This document shows, piece after piece, positions 37,521 through 47,975 of a stretch of DNA of 64,000 nucleotides; the stretch's first letter is position 1; each line of letters starts with the position of its first letter. The translations under genes and the position numbers were made by a program. The stretch comes from Chitinophagaceae bacterium (GTDB lineage: Bacteria; Bacteroidota; Bacteroidia; Chitinophagales; Chitinophagaceae). The notes under the pieces were generated by a model. That model made no database searches. It saw only the letters and a program-made list of their open reading frames with translations, and was not told where the DNA came from. The stretch is from NCBI GenBank assembly GCA_016719015.1, contig JADKAZ010000006.1:124001-188000 (forward strand). The letters run 5' to 3'.

Positions 37521-40261
37521 ATGCACGACACAGTTGTTATCAAACCGTATTTAAGATTAGCCGGATTAGAGCCATTGGTTGTAAGACCGGAAACTAATTT
37601 TGTAAATGTTGGTGAAAGAACGAATGTAACAGGTTCGAAAAAATTTGCCCGCCTCATCAAGGAAAATAAATACGAAGAAGCATTAAGTGTAGCAAGGCAA
37701 CAGGTAGAGAATGGAGCCCAGGTACTCGATGTAAATATGGATGATGCCTTATTAGATGGTGTGCTGGCAATGACCACTTTCCTGAACCTGGTACAAAGTG
37801 AGCCGGATATTGCTAAGATTCCGATCATGATCGACAGCTCCAAGTTCGGGATCATTGAGGCGGGATTAAAATGTGTACAGGGAAAGTGTATTGTAAACTC
37901 TATTTCTATGAAAGAAGGCGAAGCTAAATTCATAGAACAGGCCATTATTTGCCAGAGCTACGGTGCATCAGTTATAGTAATGGCATTTGATGAAAAAGGA
38001 CAAGCTGATACCAAACAACGCAAAGTAGAAATTTGCCACCGTGCCTATAAAATATTGACAGAACAGGTGGGCTACGATCCGCAGGATATAATTTTCGATC
38101 CTAATATTTTTGCTATTGCCACCGGTATGGAAGAGCATAATAATTATGGTGTTGATTTTATAGAGGCTACCAAAGAAATAAAACAACTGATGCCTTTAAC
38201 GAAAGTTAGCGGTGGTGTCAGCAATCTTTCTTTTGCATTTCGTGGAAATGATCATGTACGGGAAGCCATGAACAGTGTGTTTCTTTTTTATGCCATCAAG
38301 GCGGGTATGGACATGGGTATAGTAAATGCGGGACAGTTAGTTGTGTATGATGAAATAGAACCGAAGCTGAAAAAGCTTTGCGAAGATGTAATTCTTAACC
38401 GCAATAATGATAACAATGAAGCTACTGAAAGCCTGATCGCTTTTGCCGAAACAGTAAAAGCAAAAGGAAAAGAAAATATAAAAGATGAAAGCTGGAGAGA
38501 AACTTCAGTAGAAGAAAGGTTAAAACATTCTTTGGTAAACGGAATCACCGATTATATTGATGCGGATACTGAAGAAGCCAGAAACAAATACCCAAAACCT
38601 CTTGATGTTATTGAAGGCCCGCTGATGGATGGTATGAATGTAGTGGGAGATTTATTCGGAGCTGGTAAAATGTTTTTACCACAGGTAGTAAAAAGTGCAA
38701 GGGTGATGAAAAAATCGGTAGCCGTTCTCACTCCTTTCATTGAAGCCGAAAAAGAAGAAAGAAAACAGGCACATCTCGCTGCCGGTACTATTAATGAAGA
38801 AGCTGCCGGGGCGCCTAAAGTTTTACTGGCAACGGTAAAAGGCGATGTGCATGATATTGGTAAAAACATTGTAGGTGTTGTATTGGGCTGTAATGGTTAC
38901 GACATTATTGACCTTGGTGTAATGGTGCCAACAGACAAAATTTTAGATACGGCTGATAAGGAAAATGTTGATATAATTGGCCTCAGTGGCCTTATTACTC
39001 CCTCCCTGGATGAAATGGTGCATGTGGCACATGAGATGAAACGCCGTGGCATGAAACAACCATTGTTGATCGGCGGCGCTACCACTTCGAGAATGCATAC
39101 GGCAGTAAAAATTGCGCCGCAATATGACAATGGGGTATTGCACATTCTTGATGCATCCAGAAGTGTAACGGCGGTTAGCACCTTACTCAATAAAGAACAA
39201 CGCAGCTCCCTGCTTCAGCAAACACAACATGAATATGAAGAGCTCCGCAACCAGTTTTTGAATAAGAACAAAAAAACGCTGATTCCCTATAGTGAAGCGG
39301 TTGTTACCAAAGAGTATTTTGACTGGAAAAATTATACCCCGACCAGGCCTGCCGTAGACGGTGTGAAAGTGTTGAAGGATTTTGATCTGGCTACCATTGC
39401 CCGGTATATTGACTGGGGACCTTTCTTTATCGCCTGGGAAAATGCCCGGTCGTTTCCTGAAGTACTATCAGATAAAATTTTCGGTGTCGAAGCTACCCGT
39501 CTTTATAATGATGCAACAAAGATGGTGGAGCAATTGGTAAAAGAGAAATGGTTCATGGCAGATGGTGTTATTGGATTCTGGCCCGCCGCCAGTAATAATG
39601 CAGATACGGTAACCTTACAAACAAGTACAGGAGAAGTAAAACTTGAATCACTCCGGCAGCAACTAAAGAAAGCTGTTGGGCAACCCAGTTATTCATTAGC
39701 TGATTTCATCAAACCAACGCAAAACAGTTCCCCGCTTGGCGATGGCGACACCAACGGAGATTACATGGGTGCATTCGCTGTTACCATTCATGGTGCAAAA
39801 AATATATTGACCAGTTTGCTGCTGATCATGATGAATACAATAAAATACTGGTGCAAATATTGGCTGACCGTTTTGTAGAAGCCTTTGCAGAATGCCTGCA
39901 TGAAAAAGTGAGAAAAGAATACTGGGGTTATGACCAAAACGAAACATTGACCAATGAACAAATGATACGGGAAGAATATAAAGGTATCCGGCCCGCACCA
40001 GGCTATCCGGCCTGTCCCGACCATACAGAGAAAATTAAATTATTTGATTTATTGAATGTTACAGAAAACATCGGCATTGAAATGACTGAAAGCCTAGCTA
40101 TGAATCCACCGGCTTCTGTTTGCGGCTGGTATATCGCTCATCCGCAAAGCCATTATTTTGGTTTGGGTAAAATTGGTAAAGACCAGCTGGAAGATTATGC
40201 GAACCGAAAAGGAATGAGTTTGGAAGAGGCGGGGAAGTGGTTAAGGCCGGTGCTGGAATAA
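37521..40261 (+). CDS. metH: Methionine synthase part 2: pterin, cobalamin and activation domains, one frameshift
   Basis: About 913 residues once repaired. The methyltetrahydrofolate-binding domain opens with PETNFVNVGERTNVTGSKKF. The cobalamin domain carries the base-off histidine motif GDVHDIGKNIVGVVLGCNGY and DIIGLSGLITPSLDEMVHVA. The activation domain starts near DWGPFFIAWENARSFPEVL and ends with RPAPGYPACPDHTEK and NPPASVCGWYIAHPQSHYF. The frame breaks near 39800, where an A tract has six instead of seven bases before the segment DQFAADHDEYN. It transfers methyl from methyl-THF to homocysteine via cobalamin, working with the separate part 1, and is reactivated with S-adenosylmethionine. 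Confidence 0.94.
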
Positions 40262-40263
40262 AA

Positions 40264-40881
40264 TTACTTTAATAGGTTATAGGCATTCATTTCCCGTATT
40301 AATTGTTCAGGAGAATCAAAGTGAATGCTGTTGAAGCCTAATGCCTCCGCGGCCTTTATATTTCGCAAATTATCGTCAATAAACAAAGCTTCCTCCGCCT
40401 TTACATTGTACCGCTTGAGTAGTAAATTGTAAAACTCCGGAAATGGTTTTCTAATTTTTTCTTCGCCACTCACTACCCTGCCATCGAACCAATGGAGAAA
40501 ATTATAGCGAACAAGGGCAATATCAAACAATCCTGCCTGCCAGTTGGTTAATGCATAAAATTTATAATGATGGGTATCTTTTAACTGGCGGAAAATATTA
40601 ACAGTACCAGCAATAGGTCCCTTCAGCATATCGGTCCACCTGCCGTAATAATCCCGGATAGCTGTTTCCCAATCAGGATATTGCTTTACCAGTTCTTCTG
40701 TAGCACCTACAATAGAACGACCCTCATCCTGTTTCTCATTCCAGTCTAAAGTGCAGATAGTAGTAAGGAAATAATCTCTTTTCTCAATGGAGTCAAAATA
40801 GGTCTCATTAAAAACATATTTGGGATTCCAGTCAATTAGTACCCCTCCCAGATCAAAAATGATTGTATTTATCGCTGCCAT
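40264..40881 (-). CDS. HAD-IA family phosphatase
   Basis: A protein of about 205 residues with the HAD motifs in order: motif I FDLGGVLIDWNP with the DxG variant of the nucleophile motif, motif II YALTNWQAG, motif III lysine in GEEKIRKPFPEFY, and motif IV ALFIDDNLRNIKAAEALGF. The start is set at MAAINTIIFD because its ATG shares one base with the stop of the SemiSWEET gene (TAATG, 40883-40879). It is the last gene of the GH97-SemiSWEET-HAD operon. Members remove phosphate from sugar phosphates or nucleotides; context suggests a sugar phosphate, which is inference. Confidence 0.88.
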   Translation of the reverse strand: MAAINTIIFDLGGVLIDWNPKYVFNETYFDSIEKRDYFLTTICTLDWNEKQDEGRSIVGATEELVKQYPDWETAIRDYYGRWTDMLKGPIAGTVNIFRQLKDTHHYKFYALTNWQAGLFDIALVRYNFLHWFDGRVVSGEEKIRKPFPEFYNLLLKRYNVKAEEALFIDDNLRNIKAAEALGFNSIHFDSPEQLIREMNAYNLLK

Positions 40882-41135
40882 TATTTGTACCTGTATTTTA
40901 ACCATATCATTATTAATGACATGGAAAGTACGATTGCATTGGTAAGAATAATGACCCAGTTATCAAGCAATGCACCGTACCAGATCCACATTACTTCATT
41001 TATAGCTGCAATTAAAAACATCAGTAAAGAAATATCTTTTGCTGATTTTTCCTTCCAGGTTTTAATTACCTGGGGAAGAAACGTAAGGGATGTTATTGCT
41101 CCCGCAGAGTAACCGAGTATATCAACAAATGCCAT
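40881..41135 (-). CDS. SemiSWEET sugar transporter
   Basis: An 84-residue protein with three membrane helices, the size of bacterial SemiSWEETs, which dimerise to form a small-sugar uniporter. It shows the PQ-loop signature ITSLTFLPQVIKTWKEKSAK and DISLLMFLIAAINEVMWIWYG, with the Asn and Trp residues of the sugar pocket. Its start shares one base with the stop of the GH97 gene and its stop shares one base with the HAD start, in the same AAATAATGGCA context, so all three should be made together. It probably moves glucose or a similar sugar across the inner membrane. Confidence 0.93.
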   Translation of the reverse strand: MAFVDILGYSAGAITSLTFLPQVIKTWKEKSAKDISLLMFLIAAINEVMWIWYGALLDNWVIILTNAIVLSMSLIMIWLKYRYK

Positions 41136-43271
41136 TATTTAATTTTTTTAATGTGTTTAGCTTCTTCTGCTGTAGCAGGTGCCAAACTTACAGCAGTTCC
41201 GCCGCCGGGAGCCAATTTTAATTTCAGCATCGTTTTACTATCCACCAGAAATTTTTCAATCACATAGGCTTCAGGATTATTTTTCCAGTCTGCATTGTCT
41301 GCATCTCTGTAAATGGTGGCAACATATTTTTTATCCGTAGCTAAAAAAGATAAAGAAGTAGTAAAGTTCCTCGGTTGTTCATCTGTCATTGCTCCTAAAA
41401 ACCAGGTCTCCTTCCCTTTTGCTTTCCGGGCAGTAATGACATAATCGCCGGGTTCTGCTTCCAGTATTTTAGTATCATCCCAATCTACTGCTACATCTTT
41501 TATGAATTGGAAAGCATCCATTTTTGCTTCATAATTCTCGGGCAAGTCAGCGGCCATTTGCAAAGGACTGTACATGGTAACATATAAAGCCAGCTGTTTA
41601 CATAAAGTGGTGTGTACCTGTTCTTTTTTCGTGGAGTCAAACTGATTCAGCTTTATCCTGAACAAACCGGGTGTATAATCCATCGGTCCGCCCATCAGTC
41701 TTGTAAAGCCAAAATTGTTTCATGCTCCGGTGGATTGCCTTCACTCCACGCATTAAATTCATTGCCTCTTGCTGCTTCACAGGCAAGAAAATTAGGATAG
41801 GTTCTGTGCAAGCCAGTAGGTCGAACCGGTTCATGTGCATCAAGCATAATTTTATAGGAAGCTGTTTTCTTCATTACTCTTTCGTAATGTTTTACCATCC
41901 ACTGCCCGTCGTGGTGTTCGCCTCTCGGAATAATTCTTCCTACATAACCTGTTTTTACTGCGTCATATCCATAGTTTTTCATAAATCGATACGCCGTATC
42001 CATCCATCTTTCATAATTAGTAACAGAAGCAGATGTTTCATGATGCATAATGATCTTCACCCCTTTGGATGCTGCATACTGTTGCAGTTCCTTTACATCA
42101 AAATCAGGATAAGGGGTTACAAAATCAAATACATCTTCTTTCCATTGGCCAAACCAGTCCTCCCATCCCACATTCCACCCTTCCACAAGCACTCCTTCAA
42201 TTCCATTTTTGAAGCAAAGTCTATGTATTTTTTAACGTTGGCTGTTGTTGCACCATGTCGTCCATGTGCTACTAATGTGGAACCTGATTGTGTGGCGGCA
42301 TAATCCCAGCTTGATTTACCAACATGCAGCTCCCACCACACTCCCACCATTTTATGTGGCTTGATCCACGATGGATCAGCGACTTTGGAAGGCTCATTCA
42401 GGTTTAGGATCAGTTTTGAAGCAAGAATTTCTGTGGCTTTATCGCTGACGATAATAGTTCTCCACGGAGTTACCGCAGGTGTTTGTAAATAGGCTTTATT
42501 ACCTACAGCATCAGGGACAAGATGAGCTTGCAAAATAAAAGATGATTTATCGATCACCAGGTTCATGGCAGGATAGTTTACCAACGCTGCTTCATGAATA
42601 TTAATATACAAACCATCAGCGGATTTCATCATCAATGGTGTTTGTACAGCATTCTTATCAAAAAATGTTTTGGCAGCTATTTCCTGGCTCATAGCGCTGC
42701 TACTTGCATCTACTTGACTCAGCACAGTAGTATTATACTTGAATTCGTTCGTATCATAATCACCGGGAATCCAAAAAGTTTTATGGTCACCGGTTACCGC
42801 AAATTGGGTAAGCTCATTTGCGATTATAAAATGGTTGAGTTTGGATTGTGGTGGAAATGAATACCGAAATCCAACTCCATCATTAAACACCCGGAAAATA
42901 ATTTGTAATTGAATTCCGGAGCCGGAGCGGTCAGCTAATTTTAATACAAGTTGTTTGTAATTATTCCGGATACTACTTGTTTCTCCCCATACCGGTTTCC
43001 ATGTTTCATCTGCAACAGATGAATCAACAGCAGGCACATCAAATTTTGTTAAGGAAACATCCGGAGATTTGAATTTCATCCCTAAGCCGGAAGTGGCAAT
43101 TACAGTTTTCCCTTTATAAAAAACCTGGTATGCAATACTACCATCCGTACGATGGAGTATTCCTAATTGAATATTTCCGTCAGGAGAATAAATTTTAAGA
43201 GACTGGTCAGCATAGGCAGTTTGAATAAATCCTGTAACCAGGAATACAAATAGTAATTTTTTGACCCACAT
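41135..43271 (-). CDS. Glycoside hydrolase family 97 (SusB-like alpha-glucosidase), two frameshifts
   Basis: A secreted GH97 enzyme of about 710 residues. A signal peptide (KKLLFVFLVTGFIQTAYA) is followed by the beta-super-sandwich domain (SLKIYSPDGNIQLGILHRTD onward) and the catalytic barrel. The motif KTGYVGRIIPRGEHHDGQWM fits the inverting, SusB-like branch better than the retaining alpha-galactosidases; LDAHEPVRPTGLHRTYPN and MGGPMDYTPGLF are general GH97 signatures. Breaks lie near 42210 (A5 instead of A6) and 41700 (T3 instead of T4). It probably releases glucose from alpha-glucans in the periplasm. It is followed by SemiSWEET and HAD genes with one-base overlaps. Confidence 0.93.
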
Positions 43272-43327
43272 GGCAAAGCAATTTTGCTATGAAGATAACA
43301 CTTTTGTGTAATAGGTACACATTGCTA

Positions 43328-44071
43328 TTACCTCTTTTCAAACAACCACCAGTAACGTTTCCGGGGCCTTACCTTATAATTGGTACTGATATAATTGCTA
43401 ATGTGTTGCATTGCTTCGTCGATACTATCAGTAATAAGTACAAGACTCATATCTTCCTTTGAAATAGTGCCCTGTTGGGCCATCCATTCAATATTTTCCA
43501 TTAATGGCTGATAATACTCTTTACCAAATAAAACAATAGGAAAATTGGTGACTGATTTGGTTTGTACCAGTGTCAGTATCTCAAACAGTTCATCCATAGT
43601 ACCAAACCCACCGGGCATGATGATAAAGGCATAAGAGTACTTTGCCAACAATACTTTTCTAAAAAAAAATGCTCGAAGGTCACAGACTTGTGGACATAAG
43701 GGTTTGCTTTTGCTCAAAAGGCAGTTGGATATTACAACCAATAGATTTTCCGTTATTTTCAAATGCCCCCCGGTTCGCTGCTTCCATAATACCCGGGCCA
43801 CCACCCGTCATGGTTGTCAATCCTGATTCTGCAATCTGTTTTCCAAATTCTCTTGCTTTAATATAATACGGATGATCTTCCTTAAATCTGGCAGAGCCAA
43901 ACACAGTAATGCAGGGACCGATGAAATGGAGGTTTCTAAACCCCTTGATAAATTGCCAGAAAACCCGCCAGGCAAATCCAAATTCATAACTACGGCTTTT
44001 GGGGCCGTCTAAATAAACAGGCTCTTTGAGGGGATAATTATACTACTTGTTGATTTTGTCGTTGCTTCCAT
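43328..44071 (-). CDS. LOG-family protein (TIGR00730-like), frameshifted
   Basis: Three minus-strand pieces form one LOG-family protein of about 245 residues. In order they give FGFAWRVFWQFIKGFRNLHF, SGLTTMTGGGPGIMEAANRG, and the family signature YAFIIMPGGFGTMDELFEIL with the PGGxGTxxE motif. LOG proteins cleave nucleoside 5'-monophosphates to free base and ribose phosphate; cytokinin activation is one known case. Breaks lie near 44010 and 43680. The start MEATTKST at 44071 gives a normal length. It is divergent from the exonuclease III gene, with about 75 bases between starts. Confidence 0.87.
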
Positions 44072-44145
44072 TGTAAAATGTAAATTGCTTTCCAATTTAA
44101 ACATTCCCCCCAGGATATGCAATGCGTATTTCATAAAGTTTTATT

Positions 44146-44905
44146 ATGAAAATAATTTATAACGTAAAATGGCATCCGCAATCAAGAAAGGTTTCTTTGA
44201 CTGGCTTAAGACAAATCCGGCTGATGTTATTTGCCTGCAGGAAACAAAAGCCGTTCAGGGAGATGTGGATGTAAAACAACTGGAAGATTTAGGGTTTCAC
44301 CACTATTGGTTCAGTGCACAAAAAAAGGGATATAGTGGTGTAGCCGTGTTTACTAAGATCAAACCCGATAAAGTAGAATATGGAAATGGTCACGGACCTT
44401 GTGATGATGAAGGCCGTGTCATTCAACTTGATTTTAAAGATGTAAAACTTATCAATGCTTACTTTCCGTCCGGCACCAGTGGTGAAGAACGACAAGATTT
44501 TAAATATAAATGGCTTGATGAATTCAATGCCTGGCTGAATAAACTCAGAAAGAAAACCCCGAAACTTATCCTATGTGGTGATTATAATATTGCCCATAAA
44601 GAAATTGATATTCATGACCCGAAAGGGAATAAAAAATCATCCGGGTTTTTACCCGAAGAAAGAGAATGGATGACAAAATTCCTGGAAAATGGTTGGGTAG
44701 ATGTGTTCAGAGAATTTCATCCGGAGCCGCATCGTTATAGTTGGTGGAGTCAGCGGTTTCTACAGTGAGGGCACAAAACAAAGGATGGAGAATTGATTAC
44801 TTCACGGTAACAGACGAACTGAAAAAAAATGTAAAGGATGCTGATATTTATCCGGATGTGAAGCATAGTGACCATTGTCCTGTTTACCTCGATATAAAAA
44901 TCTAA
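44146..44905 (+). CDS. Exodeoxyribonuclease III (xth family), two frameshifts
   Basis: A class II AP endonuclease of about 253 residues. The start MKIIYNV is followed within 20 bases by a shift into SAIKKGFFDWLKTNPADVIC, then LQETKAVQGDVDVKQLEDLG with the metal-binding glutamate, LILCGDYNIAHKEIDIHDPK with the Asp-Asn pair, and SWWSQRF. A second shift near 44757 leads into RAQNKGWRIDYFTV and the catalytic DVKHSDHCPVYLDIKI with Asp-His. It repairs abasic sites and trims 3' ends in base excision repair. The downstream DUF4286 gene starts only five bases later. Confidence 0.92.
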
Positions 44906-44910
44906 TCATC

Positions 44911-45216
44911 ATGATTATTTATAATGTTACCGTCAAAATAGAGCATGTCATTGCCAATCAGTGGCTCCTTTGGTTAAAAAACGTCCATATACCTGAGCTG
45001 ATAGCAACAGGATGTTTTACCCACGCCACCATTTTACGGCTGATGGAGGTAGATGAAACGGACGGACCAACTTATGCTATACAATATCATGCAGAAAGCA
45101 AAGCATTGTATAACCGCTATATAGACAAATTCTCTGATGATATGAGAAAAAAAAGTATTGACAAATGGGGCAATCAATTCATCGCCTTTCGTTCGGTAAT
45201 GCAGGTTGTGCATTGA
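44911..45216 (+). CDS. DUF4286 family protein
   Basis: A 101-residue protein of the DUF4286 family, recognised by the opening MIIYNVTVKIEHVIANQW followed by LLWLKNVHIPELIATGCFTH, and the AIQYHAESKALYNRYIDKFS region. The fold is ferredoxin-like; function unknown. The start at 44911 is preferred over one in the exonuclease tail because homologues begin at MIIYN. It is a frequent neighbour of small housekeeping genes in Bacteroidota. Confidence 0.85.
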   Translation: MIIYNVTVKIEHVIANQWLLWLKNVHIPELIATGCFTHATILRLMEVDETDGPTYAIQYHAESKALYNRYIDKFSDDMRKKSIDKWGNQFIAFRSVMQVVH

Positions 45217-45447
45217 GTGTGCAAAAGAAATATTTTATTTTGCAAATGCTGAAACAGTTGTATATTCTTTTCAAACCCGCTACTGGCAAGGATTTGCTCA
45301 CTTACCGACGAAACCCTTTACTGGCAAGGCTTTCATAAAATAAAAATAATTTTATTCCCAATTTATTCATCCATATTATCCTCTCAAAACCTTGCCCATG
45401 CGGTTTCGGGCTGATTCGTCAAAATTCAGAAATCAAATAAAAATATT
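45217..45447. other. Intergenic stretch before HU gene
   Basis: Contains a short repeated sequence, TACTGGCAAGG at about 45282 and 45320, and a 30-codon ORF without family resemblance. No gene is supported. Confidence 0.4.
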
Positions 45448-45476
45448 TTGCCGGAATAAAAAAGCTTCTAAATTTG
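45448..45476 (+). promoter_or_regulatory. Promoter of the HU gene
   Basis: TTG (45448-45450), an 18-base spacer, then TAAATTTG (45469-45476), a good Bacteroidota promoter 34 bases before the ATG. Confidence 0.6.
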
Positions 45477-45510
45477 TTGCTCTTACCAAAACATAAAAAA
45501 ATCACAACAC

Positions 45511-45780
45511 ATGAACAAAGCTGAATTAATCGCAAAACTTTCTGACGATGCAGGCATCACTAAAACACAGGCAAATGCTGCTCTGGATTCTTTCGTAGAG
45601 GCAGTTACAAAAACATTAAAAGGTGGTGGTAAAGTTACCCTGGTTGGTTTTGGCACTTTCTCTGTATCTAAAAGAGCTGCCCGCAATGGTCGTAATCCGC
45701 AAACTGGTGAAGTCATTAAAATCAAAGCAAGAAAAGTTGCTAAGTTTAAGGCTGGTAAAGAATTGGCTGCTAAAATGTAA
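45511..45780 (+). CDS. HU-family DNA-binding protein
   Basis: An 89-residue histone-like protein of standard length. The N-terminal helices (MNKAELIAKLSDDAGITKTQ and ANAALDSFVEAVTKTLKGGG) are followed by the signature GFGTFSVSKRAARNGRNPQT, whose arms bind the DNA minor groove, and the basic end KARKVAKFKAGKELAAKM. It bends and compacts DNA as a dimer. It is monocistronic with its own promoter and terminator, as expected for an abundant protein. Confidence 0.96.
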   Translation: MNKAELIAKLSDDAGITKTQANAALDSFVEAVTKTLKGGGKVTLVGFGTFSVSKRAARNGRNPQTGEVIKIKARKVAKFKAGKELAAKM

Positions 45781-45806
45781 CCGCATTATGTATGGCAATA
45801 GAAAAG

Positions 45807-45838
45807 CTCCATTCCGGACAATTCGGGACGGAGTTTTT
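45807..45838 (+). terminator. Terminator of the HU gene
   Basis: CTCCaTtCCG pairs imperfectly with CGGgAcGGAG, followed by eight T. Confidence 0.7.
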
Positions 45839-45889
45839 TTTACAGGTAGATAATAGTCTATTTTTACAAATCAATTAAAATAACATTGT

Positions 45890-46021
45890 ATGGGAAGAGG
45901 AGATAAAAAAACAGCTAAAGGCAAACGTTTTAAAGGTTCTTTTGGTAAAAGCAGACCTGTTACTAAAAGCCTGGCTCAAAAAGCAGCAGCAAAGAAAACT
46001 GCAGCTAAAAAGAGTGCTTAA
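45890..46021 (+). CDS. 30S ribosomal protein THX
   Basis: A 43-residue, strongly basic protein that begins GRGDKKTAKGKRFKGSFGKS, the signature of bacterial ribosomal protein THX (bTHX), which sits in a cavity of the 30S head. The C-terminal half is a lysine/alanine tail. It follows the HU gene with its own terminator between them. It is short and easily missed, but the match is clear. Confidence 0.85.
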   Translation: MGRGDKKTAKGKRFKGSFGKSRPVTKSLAQKAAAKKTAAKKSA

Positions 46022-46027
46022 TAAAGT

Positions 46028-46073
46028 GTAAATAGGATATATTAATTACTACATTATATCCTATTTACTTTTT
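46028..46073. terminator. Strong bidirectional terminator between THX and pdxH
   Basis: A perfect 14-base stem, GTAAATAGGATATA (46028-46041) with TATATCCTATTTAC (46055-46068), followed by TTTTTA. It serves both convergent genes. Confidence 0.85.
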
Positions 46074-46083
46074 ATGCTCATTC

Positions 46084-46728
46084 TCAGGGTGCCAATCTCT
46101 CGATTTTCCACTCACCATCTTGCATTAGTATATACTGCAGTCTGTCATGCAGGCGACTGGGACGCCCCTGCCAAAATTCAATAATAACGGGCTTTACAAT
46201 ATAACCACCCCAGTGTGATGGTCGTTGCAATTGTTTACCCTCCAATTTATTTTCAAGATCCTTGTAATGATTATCCAGCCATTCACGGCTTTCAATTACC
46301 TGGCTTTGAGGTGATGCTAATGCTCCTATCTGACTTCCGGCTGGCCTGGAGCTAAAATATTCATCACTTGCTGCAGAACTGATTTTTTCAATCAGGCCGG
46401 TAATACGAACCTGTCTTTCCAATTCTTTCCAGAAAAAAACCAGGCAGGCCTTAGGATTTTCGGCCAGCTGCTGACCTTTAAAGCTGCTATAGTTAGTAAA
46501 AAAGGTAAAGCCCGTTGTATCATATCCTTTTAATAATACTATCCTTGCAGAAGGTATACCGTCAGAAGAAGCAGTAGCCAGTGTCATGGCATTCACTTCA
46601 TCAATTTCTGAAGCCATGGCTTCATCCCACCATTTTGAAAACTGCTGCATGGGATTTGCTTCAGCATCTTTCTCCGACAATCTTTCCTGTGAATAATTTT
46701 TCCTGATATCGGCGATACTTCCTATCAT
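46084..46728 (-). CDS. pdxH: Pyridoxamine 5'-phosphate oxidase
   Basis: A 214-residue FMN enzyme that oxidises pyridoxine or pyridoxamine phosphate to pyridoxal phosphate. It shows NAMTLATASSDGIPSARIVL, GFTFFTNYSSFKGQQLAENP, LVFFWKELERQVRITGLIEK, and the C-terminal signature IEFWQGRPSRLHDRLQYI. The start MIGSIADIRKNY at 46728 is preferred over an ATG 29 codons upstream because it gives the usual length, and because the upstream terminator hairpin at 46775-46799 would otherwise lie inside the coding sequence. Confidence 0.95.
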   Translation of the reverse strand: MIGSIADIRKNYSQERLSEKDAEANPMQQFSKWWDEAMASEIDEVNAMTLATASSDGIPSARIVLLKGYDTTGFTFFTNYSSFKGQQLAENPKACLVFFWKELERQVRITGLIEKISSAASDEYFSSRPAGSQIGALASPQSQVIESREWLDNHYKDLENKLEGKQLQRPSHWGGYIVKPVIIEFWQGRPSRLHDRLQYILMQDGEWKIERLAP

Positions 46729-46774
46729 GTTTAGAGTTTGAATTACAAAGTTAATGCCTTCATACACATTACAT

Positions 46775-46799
46775 AAAAAAGCCCGGTGAAGAACCGGGT
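46775..46799 (-). terminator. Terminator of the coiled-coil gene
   Basis: On the minus strand AACCCGGT pairs with ACCGGGC, followed by a TTTTTT run (46775-46780). Confidence 0.75.
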
Positions 46800-46821
46800 T
46801 AACTCGTATAAACAACTGTGT

Positions 46822-47833
46822 TTATGAATTGAAATGTTTCTTGGCCAGTTCGTCTCTTTCTTCTGCCACCATATTCAGCATACTTTCTAATTCGCCAATA
46901 CGTTTTAACTGGCCCTCCAGTTTTTTATTGGCATCAGCAACCGCCTGCATATCGTTATTAAGTTCTTCCAGGTAAGCCACTCTTTTTTGTAGTTGCTGCC
47001 GCTGAAAGTTAGCTTCCTTTAATTTGTCTTCTGTTTCTGTCAGCTCTTCCAGCAATTGTTTGTTTTCGGAAACGGTAGCGCCATTTTTACGTTTTAGTTC
47101 TTCATAATCCTGGGACACTCTATAGTGGGCCTCTTTCAAATCTTCATGTTCCATATTGATCCGTTTGGAAGCATTTACCTGGCTCTCCAGTTTATGTATT
47201 TTATCCTGCAGTGTGTTGAATTCGTTATAGGCACTATCCAGCATTGAATTCATTTCTTTTGTCAGATGCTCCTTTTGCTGAATATTGTTTACTTCCTTTT
47301 CTTTTTGTGATAACATCAACTTCAAATCATCAACCATATTGGAAAGCTCTTCATTTGTTTTCAATATTTCCTGTTGTTTCTCTTCTGTTTCTTTCACAAT
47401 ATCTATCTGTCCGAGTAACTGGTTAATTTTTTCATTATGCTCCAGCAACTGCTTTGTGCCTGGCGGAGTTGTGTAATATAGTCTGGCTGCTTTTCACCTG
47501 TTGGTGGTGCAGTTTTCCGTAGTGTGTCTATTTCGGCTTGCAGTTTCCTGTTCAGCTTCTTTGTTTCTTCTGCTTCAATCAGATTGATATTATTATTCTC
47601 TTTTGCTTCTTCTAATCGCTTTCTTAAGTCAGTTAACTCTTATCTCTTATTTCAGTATCATTAAAATAGCGAAGCTTCCACTCTTCCAGTGTCTTGGAGA
47701 CTTTTTCTGTTTCCATCGGGGATGATTTCATTCCCTTGCGGCTGGTTATAAAGAAATGAATGGTAATACCAAGAGTAATTGCTCCCAGCATAAGCACAAT
47801 AATCTCAATGATAGAAAGGGAAAGATTTGCCAT
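46822..47833 (-). CDS. Membrane-anchored coiled-coil protein, frameshifted
   Basis: About 330 residues over three frames. An N-terminal membrane segment (LSIIEIIVLMLGAITLGITI) is followed by an almost continuous coiled coil of charged heptads, for example IEAEETKKLNRKLQAEIDTL, NIQQKEHLTKEMNSMLDSAY and LEELTETEDKLKEANFQRQQ. Breaks lie near 47640 and 47450. I recognise no named family. A single anchor with a long cytoplasmic rod suggests a spacer or scaffold at the inner membrane. It follows pyrH on the same strand after about 140 bases. Confidence 0.75.
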
Positions 47834-47975
47834 AACAGAAACGTCAGATTTGAAACTATTAAAAGTGAGCAGACAGTAATTAATAGTTTTTCACAAGGGA
47901 TATAAGCAGATGCAAGATAGCCGCTGTACGATACCAGCAAATAGTAAATGTACTATTACCCTAAAATTGTAGAAT

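Noticed and set aside
36424..37521. metH split as another sequencing frameshift
   Set aside because: The first half ends at the domain boundary with a coupled stop, and the second half has its own start; split metH is known in the phylum.
45250..45342. 30-codon ORF before the HU gene
   Set aside because: No coding signal beyond an open frame; the short repeat TACTGGCAAGG inside explains the impression of structure.
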